Assembly: GCA_030448185.1 (NCBI GenBank)
Contig: JAUJNL010000006.1
Coordinates: 53,059-117,058, forward strand
DNA from: Cytophagales bacterium
Lineage (GTDB): Bacteria; Bacteroidota; Bacteroidia; Cytophagales; 172606-1
DNA length: 64,000 nucleotides
Direction of reading: 5' to 3'
Both the position numbers and the translations under genes were made by a program. Shown here piece after piece: positions 9,658 through 19,630 of the stretch. The stretch's first letter is position 1, and each line of letters starts with the position of its first letter. The notes beneath the pieces were generated by a model. That model had not been told where the DNA came from. It searched no databases and saw nothing but the letters and a program-made list of their open reading frames with translations.

Positions 9658-9843
9658 ATGCCAGGGGTGTACGACAAAATGCAGAGCGTTCATCCGCATT
9701 TAGCTTCGCTGAGAATAGTTGCAATGCGGATGTGTATAGCCGGGCATTTGAAATGCCCTTTTTCTCAGTTCCGCATTGCAAATGCGGAACAACACGAACA
9801 AAGTTTAATGGTTGATCTGCAATTTGTCGTACACCCCATGCCA
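9658..9843. mobile_element. MITE-like palindromic element with ITRs and 6-bp target duplication
   Basis: 22-bp terminal inverted repeats GGGGTGTACGACAAA...(9664-9685) and the reverse complement at 9816-9837 match at 21 of 22 positions. They are flanked by the direct repeat ATGCCA (9658-9663 and 9838-9843), a target-site duplication. The 174-bp interior has no credible gene but three palindromes: CATCCGCATT/AATGCGGATG (9691-9700 and 9723-9732), GGGCATTT-G-AAATGCCC (9742-9758) and TTCCGCATT-GCA-AATGCGGAA (9769-9789). This looks like a non-autonomous transposon or a REP-like mobile unit. Confidence 0.75.
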
Positions 9844-9884
9844 AAGGACTCTCATTAATGCCAGTTTTGCCTATTTTTTAACCC

Positions 9885-12742
9885 ATGAATCTCTACCAGT
9901 ACCACGACCTTGATCCGGCTCCCGTAAAGGCACAGTTTGATAAAGTAGTCACTTTTCTACGGGAAGGTAATTTTAAGGCTGCTGATGTGAAGAAGATGAC
10001 CGGCACGCCTTATTACCGGGCACGCCTCAACGATACTGACCGGCTGCTGTTCCGCTTTGCCCGTTACCAGGAGCAACAATGCTTGTTATTGCTAGAAGTG
10101 ATTCTTAACCACGCTTATGACAAATCAAGGTTCCTGCGGGGGGCAGGTATCGAGGAAAATAAACTGCAACCGTTGACGACTCCCGGTCAGGTGGCGGCTA
10201 CGGATGTGCAGCCCCTGGCCTACGTACCAGCCAAAGGCACCCGGTTTCACCTGCTCGACAAGGTACTGTTTTTCGATGAGGTGCAGCAGGAAGTACTGAG
10301 CCTGCCCGTGCCCCTTATTATCATTGGCTCGGCCGGAAGCGGCAAAACGGCTCTTACCTGGAAAAAATCAAGCTGCTCAACGGCACCGAAAAAGCCCGGC
10401 CCGGTGCTGTACGTGACTCTGTCGGCATACCTGACCGAAAATGCCTCCCGGTTGTACCGGGGTTTCGGTTACGAAAATCCCCCGGCAGGAAGTAGATTTT
10501 CTGTCATTCCGGGAATTCCTGAGAAACCATCCACATTCCTGGGGTAAGGAAATTACGTTTGCCGCCTTCCGGGGATGGTTTGAACGGCACCGGCCCTATG
10601 CCAAAGTGAAAGATGCCCACCGGATTTTCGAAGAGTTCCGGGGCGTGCTTACCGGTTTTGAAACCACTAAACCGCACCTAACCAGGAAAGATTACCTGAG
10701 TCTGGGAGTACGGCAATCCCATTTTTCTGCCCGAAGAACGGGAAGCCGTGTACGGACTGTTTGAAAAATACCTTCAGTGGCTGAAAGAAGAAAACCGCTA
10801 CGACCTCAACCTCATTGCTTTTGAACTACTGGAAAAGGCCAGCCCGTCTACGATTTTATCGTGGTGGACAGACGAAGTGCAGGACCTGACCAACGTGCAG
10901 CTACAACTGATTCTGAAAGCCCTGAAATCCAGTAAAGGCAGGTTACGATTCATTCTCTGCGGCGACTCCCACCAGATTGTGCACCCCAATTTCTTCTCCG
11001 CGGGCCAAAATCAAGTCTCTGTTCTATGGCCAGGAAGAAGGCGCAGTGAAATCGCTGCACATTCTGCGGACCAATTACCGTAATTCGCCGCAGGTGACCG
11101 AACTGGCCAACCGGCTGCTGCGCATTAAAAATCTGCGTTTCGGCTCCATTGACCGCGAAAGTACCTATCTGGTGGAACCCGCTTCGACAACGGCGGCGAA
11201 ACCGTGTTTATGAAAGACACCGAGGCGGCCAAGAAGCAACTCAACGAACGAATCCGCCGTTCGGCCCGTTTTGCCGTGTTGGTGATGCGGGAAGAAGACA
11301 AGGCCGTCGTCCGGAAGTATTTTGACACGCCGCTGCTGTTTTCGGTGCAGGAGGCCAAAGGGCTGGAATACGAAAATATTGTGCTGGTAAATTTCGTCAG
11401 CGAAAACGAGAAAATATTCCGTGACGTTGCCGAAGGCATTGCCCCCCAGGACCTGGAAGGCGAACTGCACTACGCTCGTGCGGGCCGCGAAGACAAGTCC
11501 CTGGAATCGTATAAATTTTTCATCAATTCCCTCTACGTGGCCATTACCCGGGCCATGCGCAACCTGTACGTGATTGAGAGCCGCGAGAAGAACGAACTGC
11601 TGGCCCTGCTGGGGCTGACGCAGTTCCGCGAAAAAGTGGACATGCAGGTGCAGCAGTCCACGGACGAAGAATGGCGGCAGGAGGCCCGTAAGTTGGAACT
11701 ACAGGGTAAAACCGAACAGGCTGAAGCCATCCGTAAGGGAGTTTTAGCCCAGAAAGAACCTAACTGGGAAGTGCTGCGGCCGGAAAACCTGCCGGTCCTG
11801 CGGCAACAGGCCCTGAGTACGGACCACTATCACAAGAAGGCCAAAGACCGCCTGTTTGAGTACGCCCTGCTCTACGACGACCTCACTACCATCGGACAAC
11901 TGGCCGCGATGGAGGGAAAACACCGCTACAACCGGGTCCACAGTCCGCTGGAAGGAGAACGTAAAAACCTGCAACGCAGGCAATACGCGGCTTTTGTGAT
12001 GGACAATGTGAAAGAAGTAGCCAGCCGGGTAAAATTATACGGCACTGATTACCGGGATGAATACAATTTTACGCCCTTGATGGGTGCTGCCCTGCTGGGA
12101 GCTACTAAATCCGTGGACTGGCTGATCGAAAACGGAGCCGACAAAACCCGGATTGATACCCTGGGCCGCACGCCGCTGCAATTGGCTTTGGTGCAGGTAC
12201 TGCGCAGTCCGGCCAGCATGACCGGTAAGTTAGGCGGATTGTACGAAGCATTACGAACTGACAGTCTGAGCCTGCGGTTGGGTGATCATCTGGTGAAAGT
12301 GGACGCCCATAAAGCGGAATACCCGGTGATAAACTACCTGCTGGTGGCACAAATGACGCTGATCCGCACCAAGTGGCAGGAGCACGGCTTCCCATTTCCC
12401 CGCTACGTAGAAGCCGAAGACATAGAGCATTTCTTGAAGCAATTCCCCGCCTCGGTGGTGCCTGATTTCCGCAAGGACCGCAAATACATCAATGCGCTGA
12501 TGGCCCGCAACGAAGTGCAGAGCAAACAGCCCTACAACCTGCGCCTGTGGATCCGGCTGCGCAACGGCAATTATGTGCTCAATCCGGATTTGCAGGTACT
12601 GGCCGGGGGTGAGTGGATCAACGTCTATCAGCTTATGAATGCTCTTCCCGATGAACTTACCAATGACCGCTTTACGGCTCTATTTTGGCAGCGGGTTGAC
12701 TTCCTGAGCAAGGCGGCGCAAAGAAAGACTGCTAAACCGTGA
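9885..12742 (+). CDS. Superfamily I (UvrD-like) helicase with RelE-like N-terminus and ankyrin repeats, reading frame interrupted
   Basis: Large predicted DNA helicase of about 950 residues. The first about 90 residues resemble the RelE/ParE toxin fold (YYRARLNDTDRLLFRFARY...LLLEVILNHAYDKSRF). Helicase motifs follow: Walker A GSAGSGKTAL near 10325-10350, motif II DEVQDL near 10870, CGDSHQIVHP near 10960, LRTNYRNS near 11065, motif V VQEAKGLEYENIVLVNF near 11350 and motif VI YVAITRAMRNLYV near 11540. The C-terminal part carries ankyrin-like repeats (NFTPLMGAALLGA...LIENGADK, about 12070-12200) and a tail of unknown role. The first 1.3 kb is broken about seven times (near 10360, 10400, 10480, 10715, 10855, 11000 and 11190), each repairable by a small indel. 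11204-12742 is intact. Confidence 0.75.
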
Positions 12743-12830
12743 GAAGAGAGACCCTGGACGTAAGACTTCAGGTGGAAGACACCAGACAATAGACTTCCCG
12801 TAAGGATCCATTTTGCCTGCTGAGACTCCG

Positions 12831-13176
12831 TTATTTGAAGTCTCCTTCTTTAGTCATTTTCTTGAATAGCTCGGCATCCAGTTCCTCCAACCCAAAAATA
12901 CCGTTCAGGTGGCTGGTAGACACCCAAGGCAGCTAGTCCCGATGCAAACCATACCCGCGACGGGGCGCTAAGTTCCAGCGTTCCTGCTGCCAACCCGTAC
13001 CGGCTAGATCATACGTACGGCCGGGCAAAGCTAACATGCTTTTAGTGTTGTGCAGCAAAATGCGGGCAACTTTATAGTAATGCGGGTCGTCAGTGTACTT
13101 AAACAATTTAGCGTATTCATCTACTTAGCGTATTCATCTACGTCAAAGGTCATGTACGCATCCGTTATCAGGTAAT
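12831..13176 (-). pseudogene. C-terminal remnant of a glycosidase-like secreted protein
   Basis: On the minus strand the segment reads like the end of a six-hairpin glycosidase-type protein (KVARILLHNTKSMLALPG, WQQERWNLAPRRGYGLHR, STSHLNGIFGLEELDAELF, then TAA). It is interrupted by a 17-bp tandem duplication (unit TAGCGTATTCATCTAC at 13109-13124 and 13126-13141) and by a TAG near 12934. No upstream part of the gene is present, so this is a fragment left after a deletion. The family assignment is by resemblance only. Confidence 0.5.
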
Positions 13177-13317
13177 CTTGCAATTATATTAGTCAGCTGT
13201 TCCGCTATCCACCCATTTTTCACTCATTTAAGATACTTTTTTGACCAGATTTATGGAATATATCAGAATTAAGGGCATATATTCCATAATAGATTGTCGG
13301 CATGCCATTCATCTGCT

Positions 13318-14190
13318 ATGAAAGCCCAATTAGAGCAAGTTCCAATGTGCAGGGACTCGTCATTTCTAGTGCGGGAATTTAACGTTCCCTATTTCGAAGC
13401 GCCACTGCATTTTCACCCCGTTTTTGAGCTCACGCTTATCACCGAAAGCAAGTGGAAACGCTTTATTGGCAACCATATCGGTGACTTTGAGGTAGATGAT
13501 TTAGTATTTATGGGACCAGATCTGCCCCATTTTTACCGTTGCAATCCTGAATATTATGCTCATAATCCGGAGGTGCGGGCACGGGCTATTATTATTCAGT
13601 TTTCGGGTGATTTCCTGGGAAGCGCCTTTTTCAGTATTCCGGAGATGGCAGCCATACAAACCTTATTAGAGAGATCAAGGCGGGGAATCTGTTATTATGG
13701 CGAAACCCGTAAGACAATTATTGATAAACTGAAAGCAATACGGTATGCCGAGGGAGTAGACAAACTCACCCAACTGCTGCAAATGCTGGATATCCTGGCC
13801 AAATCCCCGGAATACCAGCTTCTTTCCAGCCATGCCTATGCGGGGCAAAACCTGAAAGACACCGAACGGATGAACAAGGTCTACGAGTTTGTAATGGAAC
13901 ACTACAAAGCAGTCATTCAGATCGGTGAAGTAGCGGCGCTGGCTCACATGAGTCCTTCAGCCTTCTGCCGGTATTTTAAGAAGCGGACCCGTAAAACCTT
14001 CACCACTTTTCTGAACGAAATCCGCATCAGCAATGCCTGTAAACTGCTGCTGGAAGAAAACCTGAGTGTGATTGAGGTCTGCTATGAGTGCGGGTTCAAT
14101 AACCTTTCTAACTTTAACCGGCAGTTCAAAGCCATTATGAAGGTCAGTCCTTTGCAGTACCGTCAGCAGTACGTGGCCACCCAACCCTGA
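13318..14190 (+). CDS. AraC family transcriptional regulator
   Basis: Cytoplasmic DNA-binding regulator of 291 residues. The N-terminal half is a cupin-like sensing domain (APLHFHPVFELTLI, VDDLVFMGPDLPHFYR). The C-terminal about 100 residues are a double helix-turn-helix: IGEVAALAHMSPSAFCRYFKKRTRKTF and VIEVCYECGFNNLSNFNRQFK, ending in the family SPLQYRQQY signature. I chose ATG 13318 because the in-frame TTG upstream adds only eight unlikely residues. Regulators of this kind often control sugar genes. The neighbouring glycosidase remnant fits a former carbohydrate locus, but the target is unknown. Confidence 0.88.
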   Translation: MKAQLEQVPMCRDSSFLVREFNVPYFEAPLHFHPVFELTLITESKWKRFIGNHIGDFEVDDLVFMGPDLPHFYRCNPEYYAHNPEVRARAIIIQFSGDFLGSAFFSIPEMAAIQTLLERSRRGICYYGETRKTIIDKLKAIRYAEGVDKLTQLLQMLDILAKSPEYQLLSSHAYAGQNLKDTERMNKVYEFVMEHYKAVIQIGEVAALAHMSPSAFCRYFKKRTRKTFTTFLNEIRISNACKLLLEENLSVIEVCYECGFNNLSNFNRQFKAIMKVSPLQYRQQYVATQP

Positions 14191-14198
14191 AGTCTTGC

Positions 14199-15363
14199 TT
14201 ACTGCGAGAAGATTAGGTCCTCTATTCCAATCCGGTCGGTTTCACTCAGCAGGGCCGCCCGTTCAACGAATGACTTCAATTCACGGATATTTCCCGGCCA
14301 GCTGTATTTCAGTATCATCTCCAGCGCTTTAGTGAAGACCTTGGTCCCAAACCGTTCTGGAGACAGAATACTGCCAGAAAATGCCGGGCCAGCAGCATGA
14401 CGTCATGCTCCCGTTCCCGCAAGGGAGGCAGGTGGATTAGAAACCCCTGTAGACGGTAATAGAGATCTTCCCGGAACTTTCCTTCTTCTACCCATTTGCC
14501 CAGGTTTTTGTTGGTGGCTGCCAGCACCCGGATGTCGAGCTGATTTCTTTGTTACTCCCCACCCGGCAGATCTTATTTTCCTGCAATACCCGCAATAACT
14601 TGGTTTGCAAGCTTATATGCATCTCCCCGATTTCATCCAGTAAGATCGTACCACCGTTTGCTTCCTCAAACTTTCCGATCCGTCGGCTATCGGCCCCGGT
14701 AAAGGCGCCTTTTTCATGCCCAAACAGCTCACTTTCGATTAGGTCTTCGGGAATAGCTGCTACATTTACCGCCACAAAAGATTCACGTTTGCGGGGCAGG
14801 TAGTGAATGGCCTTTGCCACTACCTCCTTACCCGTTCCGTGCTCCCCGGTAATGAGGATCTGCACATTACTTCGCGCTACTTTCTGCATCCGTTTAAGCA
14901 CCTGTAGGTCGCTTTACTTTCACCGATAATAGTTGAATACCGGTTCCGGTCAATGATCTGCTCCCGTAAAGCCTCGACCTCCTTCTTCAGACTGACGTTG
15001 GCACTCAGGTTCTTTACGCTGTTGATCAGTTCGATGAAAGTGTTTTTATTTTTAATGATATAATCCTTTGCGCCGTTTTTATAGGCTCCACGGCTACTTC
15101 TACGCTTTCCTGACCGGATATGATAATGGGGGCAATATTGTTATTATAGCTGGTAACCCTTTAAGAATCTCGATTCCATTCATTCCCTGCAGGTTGAAAT
15201 CTATTGTTACGATATCCGGGTTCAAGTGAATATGATTAAAAAATTCCTCTCCACTCCCAAAACAGGTTATATCATAATTCTTTTCCTTTTCGAGCATCAG
15301 TTTGATTATTCTCGCAAATGCCATATCGTCTTCAACCGTGAAGATTTTGATCATGTGTTCCAT
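14199..15363 (-). CDS. Sigma-54-dependent response regulator (NtrC-like), reading frame interrupted
   Basis: The receiver domain comes first ([12 protein letters not shown], phosphoacceptor Asp in [12 protein letters not shown]). A central AAA+ sigma-54 activation domain follows with Walker [16 protein letters not shown], the sigma-54 contact loop [15 protein letters not shown], Walker [13 protein letters not shown] and the [10 protein letters not shown] motif. The end of the AAA+ lid is seen ([17 protein letters not shown]), but the frame then stops at [10 protein letters not shown] with no Fis-type helix-turn-helix. The frame is broken near 15155, 15090, 14905, 14545 and 14350. It lies tail-to-tail with the AraC gene, 8 bp apart. 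A sensor kinase partner is not seen nearby. Confidence 0.75.
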
Positions 15364-16002
15364 AGTGGCAGCACCAATTTTGAAATAAACAGTAAGCCGC
15401 AACGGAGTGTTACCTGTATTGATTGAACTTCCTAGCTAACATAAAAGAAACCGTGATCGAATTGTAATATCCTGTTATCTGCAACGAATAAGGTTTGATT
15501 GCCTATTCAAGACCGCCACATAACTAAATTGTTTCAGCAGTTACACCGGCACAACTCCGACCTTATTCTAAGGACGGATCCGTCTGCATCCTTATTAAAA
15601 GTGATACAAGCCGCAGTTATGACGGGAAGCAGGTAAAAAAGTTTTTAGGTTACCTTTTCATTGTTTTCCAATTTTCGTTGTAACTACATAAAAACAATGG
15701 AATAATCCTATTTATTAAATTAATGGTGAGAAAGGTCGATACCTGAACTTTTGATCAGCTTGGGAGGTGTACAGCCGGATAATAAATTTTTAATCTGTCA
15801 AAATAGCCTGCTCATTTTCGTCCATTCAGGTTAATTTTTTCGCTTTTTGGCTAAATAAGTAATTATGATTCCTCCGGTTACTTTTAGCTAACATTACCTA
15901 TTTATTCTGGTAAAGGGCAATGTAAGCCCGTAAATACCCTCCAAAACCTTTTACTACGGCACTCTGCAAAAAGAACCTGGTTTTACCAAACCCATGTGAT
16001 AA
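15364..16002. other. Intergenic, no gene seen
   Basis: This AT-rich divergent spacer separates the sigma-54 regulator from a secreted protein gene. I tested it for a GG-N10-GC type sigma-54 promoter: the best candidate near 15957 has the wrong spacing. No RNA gene or repeat is evident. It presumably holds both promoters. Confidence 0.4.
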
Positions 16003-16905
16003 ATGAAGAAGAAGTTTACCATTTGGCACTATTTTCTACTAGCTCCTTTTACCCTTTTTTTTATACTGCATCTGCCCAGCAGGCTAATAGTGGCGACCTT
16101 GCGAGTACAATAACTTCATCGTAGCCGAACACCGCAAAGTAGTTTACAAAGTCTATGACTACGTCGTTGAATCGGTTCACCATAATAAGGAAGGCAATAC
16201 GTCGGGTATGCGCAATGGAATTATCAGCCAGTTTGATGAGTCTATACCCCGCTTAAGAGCATAAATACCCATTGTACGCGGTGACCGCAAATACCGGACG
16301 GAAGCAATTGAAATACTGGAATTACTTAAAGAGTCATTTACCCGCGAATATCAGCAGATTGAAAAACTGAAGCAGAGCCGGGAAAGTCTATTTTGAAGCA
16401 ATGGAATCCTTTTTCAAAGCAGAGGCAAAAGCCGCTGATAAATTAAAAACTGAATGGCAATTCCGACAGGCGCAGATTGACTTTGCCGGAAGGTATAATA
16501 TGCTGCTGGTAGTGCACCAAACGGAAGATCCATTATCCCTGATAAGCGCCGTGAATCAATACAATCACCAGCTTTTTCTGAATATTTCCGCGTCGCTAAG
16601 TTAAATAGCATTCTGCTCACCCAACTGGAGAGCGGCAAACTGTCCAAAGTCGGGCGATACCAGGCAGGAACTGCTATTAGTCTGTCAGACCGCCATGGTT
16701 ACCGTCGCGGCCCTACCAGCTATCAGGGAGATCCAACCTACAAAAAATAAAACCCTGCAAACGATAGCAGTTATCCGGAATCTGGGCGGAAAAGGAATAC
16801 AGCGAAATTATTGCCATGAAACGACAAGAAAGAGACCTGACAGATACGGAAGCAGACCGCTACAATGAGATTATTGCCCTGATTAACGATCAGGCACCGC
16901 ACTAA
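16003..16905 (+). CDS. Secreted helical protein, LIC11966 family-like, reading frame interrupted
   Basis: Starts with MKKKFTIWHYFLLAPFTLFF, a signal-like segment, then helical pieces in different frames: FIVAEHRKVVYKVYDYVVES, YRTEAIEILELLKESFTREY, FEAMESFFKAEAKAADKLK, DFAGRYNMLL, LLLVCQTAMVTVAALPAI and a C-terminal EYSEIIAMKRQERDLTDTE. The arrangement (two charged helical halves, 'FA.RYNM', 'kRQErDLT') resembles LIC11966-type surface proteins. At least five frame breaks are present. Function unknown. Whether it is decayed or miscalled cannot be decided here. Confidence 0.5.
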
Positions 16906-16983
16906 TGGATGACTTCAACCGGACTAAGTACACGTTTTTTCAAAGTACATTCCCCAAAAGCAGTACTCCTGTAAGGGGACTGG

Positions 16984-17498
16984 TTATATTTTTCTATAAT
17001 CAGACGCACTGGCCGCCTGGCGGCTTTTAAGCACGACACTAATCCGGCCGTTGGGCTCCATATACGCTTCTTCTACGTCCTCCAGATCACTACAGGCTAT
17101 TGGCCCGTACTTCACTCCATGAGTTCGTCTTCCGTGATGAGTTCTTTCATGTTCCGCCCGATCATCCGGCCATTCTGCACCAGCAGTAATTTACCCGGCT
17201 TTAACAAAGCGCCGGAAAGACCTGGAAATTTATAACCAAGCCAGTTTAATGCATAGCTCCAGAACACAATACCCCACCAGGACAATGCCGTCCGGAATAG
17301 AGTGATAATCATCAGCTAAGGCGTTCTGAGCACCTTCAGCCAGTAGCACTACCAGCAGCAGATCCGTAATACCCAGCGTGCCGGATTCCTTTTTTTAACA
17401 CCACCCTCAGTATCACAAAAGAGACAGATACATAATTGTAGCCCGAATAAATATCCGGGCAGTGGTTTATCCGGTACAAATATTCTTTCCCAATTCAT
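16984..17498 (-). CDS. DUF421 domain membrane protein (YetF-like), reading frame interrupted
   Basis: The start MNWERIFVPDKPLPG matches the usual beginning of Bacteroidota DUF421 proteins. Next come a membrane segment (FVILRVVLKK), GTLGITDLLLVVLLAEGAQN, NWLGYKFPGLSGALLKPGKL and the cytoplasmic part LLVQNGRMIGRNMKELITEDEL, then SDLEDVEEAYMEPNGRISV. Those pieces lie in different frames, with breaks near 17440, 17385, 17275 and 17105. The intact family length is about 170 residues, which the span fits. Function unknown; the YetF family is linked to envelope or spore-related roles in other phyla. Confidence 0.65.
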
Positions 17499-17716
17499 TC
17501 GATTATTGCTGACTATATAAGGGTGTTGGGATCGTAGTAATTATTGAAACGTGTTGACGAAACTCCTATTTTTCTGAAATCAACCCTGGTCAGTAGCACC
17601 AAATCCAGGATCGGCAGTGTTGTCGCTTTTGTAGTGATGCTTGCGATCATGCAGATGCCGGCCGTTTTTCATCTACGCTTACCCGCAAGTCCAGCGAGTG
17701 GCCTTTAGAGTCATCT

Positions 17717-17968
17717 TCAAAAATCGCTTTCGTCGTGCTCCGTCGGGTTACCCATGCGGTCAACTTGGGCAACATCGGCCGGAAAATTTGATTCAGCTCC
17801 TGCTTCACTGCCTAGGATGCGGTCACGGTCTTCCCAAGTATCACCTCTTACCTCTTCTCCAGACATATCAGAATTCTGTACTTGGGGGTCTTTTTTAAGT
17901 TCTTTTCGATCTGATTCGCGGTTATTCCGTTCAGAGTGGTCCTGCGGATGTTTTTCATGCGTGTTCAT
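17717..17968 (-). CDS. Small hydrophilic protein of unknown function
   Basis: 83 residues, very polar and acidic with many Glu, Asp, Asn, Lys and Ser residues (begins MNTHEKHPQDHSERNN, ends RMGNPTEHDESDF). It has no membrane segment or signal peptide and is predicted to be largely disordered. Similar short charged proteins are frequent in Bacteroidota near stress genes, but I do not recognise a named family. No operon partner. Confidence 0.5.
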   Translation of the reverse strand: MNTHEKHPQDHSERNNRESDRKELKKDPQVQNSDMSGEEVRGDTWEDRDRILGSEAGAESNFPADVAQVDRMGNPTEHDESDF

Positions 17969-18216
17969 AGTTATACAATTTAAGTTAGGAAGATGGTCTA
18001 CCGGAATTGAAGCAGTCTTTCAAATTAACGTTAAATCCAAGCGTGAAGGGATTGCACGGCTATAAGAACTGAGGTTGATATCCGAGTTCTTGATACACTG
18101 CTTTTTACTTAAACGGAAGCTGAGATAAAAATGTCGGGGAAAAATCAGGGTTTCTGCTACTTGCCTGATAGTGAGGGATAAATTTGCGAATCACCATTCA
18201 AAAAACAAGGTTGTAT

Positions 18217-19394
18217 CCAGGTTGAACGCATTAAAATTAGGGATAAATCAGGATTAAGGGAATAAGTAGAATTTTGCCAGTATGGAATGGCAAGCGTTCT
18301 TTTCAAACATACCCGACTTTCGGCTGGATCGGAAGAAGTTGCATAAGTTGAGCGATATCTTGATGCTGAGTTTGTGCGCCGTAGTAAGCGGAGCAGAGGA
18401 TTTCGAAGATATGGAAAACTACGGCAAGCAGAAGGAGGCGTTTTTGCGGCAGTTTCTGGATTTGCCCAATGGGATTCCTTCTCACGACACGATTAATCGG
18501 GTGTATAATCGCCTGAATCAAAAGCAGTTTGGGGAGAGTCTGTACGAATGGTCGCGGGAGTTGTTGGACTTTATGGACTACTATCAAGTCAATATTGATG
18601 GGAAGGTGTTACGAGCCACCGGTCAGAGTGGCAAGAAACATTCGGGTATTTGTCTAGTGAGTGCTTGGGTGGACAAACAACGGCTGGTGCTGGGACAGCA
18701 AAAAGTCGATGATAAAAGTAATGAGAAGACCGCTATTCCAGTTTTACTGGAGAGTCTAGATTTGAAAGATGCTTTAGTGAGTATTGATGCGGTGGCTTGC
18801 AATGAAAAGATAGCGGAAAAAATTACTTCGAAAGGAGGCCCTTATTTATTAGCCCTGAAGAAAAATCAAAAGCAGTTATATGAACAGGTTCGTGAATGGA
18901 TGGAGAAAAACAAAGCGCATCTACCCAAAGACGAATGGGTGGACTTTGGCAGTGGAAGAATCGAAAAAAGGACCTGTTATCTGTTGGAAGAATTAACACT
19001 ACTGGATGGCTTAGCACATTGGCCAGCGGTAAAAGGCGTGGTGATGATTGAAGCCAGCCAAGAAAAAGCAGGAAAAATAAGGCAGGAAACACGTTTTTAC
19101 CTAAGTAGTCTGGCCGCTGATGCGGCTACGTTCAATCAAGCCGTGCGAAACCATTGGGGTATTGAGAATAAGTTGCACTGGATGTTAGATGTGGTCTTTG
19201 GCGAGGATCAGAATCGAACTCAGAAAGGTAATGCTCCGGAAAACTTGGCTATTTTACGGAAAACAGCCTTGCAAGTTCTCTACCAAGCCAATCATAAAGA
19301 AAGTATCAAGAGTCGAAGAAAGATAGCCGCCTGGAACGACAAGTATCTCTTGCAACTTCTTCAAAACCTTCGTTTTTAAATGCGTTTAACCTGG
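18217..19394 (+). mobile_element. ISAs1-family insertion sequence, complete, with terminal repeats and target duplication
   Basis: The element has imperfect terminal inverted repeats. The left end CCAGGTTGAACGCATT (18217-18232) matches the reverse complement of the right end (19379-19394) at 15 of 16 positions. The sequence GGTTGTAT occurs just outside the left end (18209-18216) and at the right end (19394-19401), a 7-8 bp target duplication as expected for ISAs1 elements. A single intact transposase gene fills the interior, so this copy may still be active. Confidence 0.85.
18282..19379 (+). CDS. ISAs1 family transposase
   Basis: 365-residue DDE transposase. The N-terminal DDE_Tnp_1-associated domain has the family sequence FSNIPDFRLDRKKLHKLSDIL and FLDLPNGIPSHDTINRVYNRL. 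Catalytic motifs: IDGKVLRAT with the first Asp, ALVSIDAVACNEKIAEKI with the second Asp, and RNHWGIENKLHWMLDVVFGED with the Glu. The length and ending (YLLQLLQNL) are full for the family. The gene is uninterrupted, unlike many neighbours. It lies inside the terminal repeats of the element. Confidence 0.93.
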   Translation: MEWQAFFSNIPDFRLDRKKLHKLSDILMLSLCAVVSGAEDFEDMENYGKQKEAFLRQFLDLPNGIPSHDTINRVYNRLNQKQFGESLYEWSRELLDFMDYYQVNIDGKVLRATGQSGKKHSGICLVSAWVDKQRLVLGQQKVDDKSNEKTAIPVLLESLDLKDALVSIDAVACNEKIAEKITSKGGPYLLALKKNQKQLYEQVREWMEKNKAHLPKDEWVDFGSGRIEKRTCYLLEELTLLDGLAHWPAVKGVVMIEASQEKAGKIRQETRFYLSSLAADAATFNQAVRNHWGIENKLHWMLDVVFGEDQNRTQKGNAPENLAILRKTALQVLYQANHKESIKSRRKIAAWNDKYLLQLLQNLRF

Positions 19395-19530
19395 GTTGTA
19401 TCGCACAGTACTGGCTTTTTACTTAAAATTACCACCAAAATGGGTACATAGATTACCTGAAACTGATAGACTCCGGGCAGAAGTTTACGGGACGATTTTT
19501 AAATCTGTTCTTAATCATAGAAGAATTTCT

Positions 19531-19572
19531 TCCGGAAAAAAGAAAAACCGCGGCAACAAGGCTGCCACGGTT
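19531..19572 (-). terminator. Rho-independent terminator of the beta-helix lipoprotein gene
   Basis: The inverted repeat AACCGCGGCA (19546-19555) and TGCCACGGTT (19563-19572) has one mismatch. Read on the minus strand it is followed by a run of T (TTTTTCTTTTTT). It lies about 60 bp beyond the stop of the lipoprotein gene. Confidence 0.75.
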
Positions 19573-19630
19573 TCCGGTTGCTTCAACTTAATTACTCCAT
19601 CTGTATATACTGAATCAGTATTTAAGTGGA

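Noticed and set aside
9461..9844. Minus-strand open frame of 127 codons
   Set aside because: It runs through the MITE-like element with its palindromes; no domain, start signal or conserved character.
9885..9990. The RelE-like segment as a free-standing toxin gene
   Set aside because: The frame runs on into the helicase Walker A without a stop, and no antitoxin gene is adjacent.
15950..15975. Sigma-54 promoter before the LIC11966-like gene
   Set aside because: GG and GC are 6 bases apart rather than the required 10.
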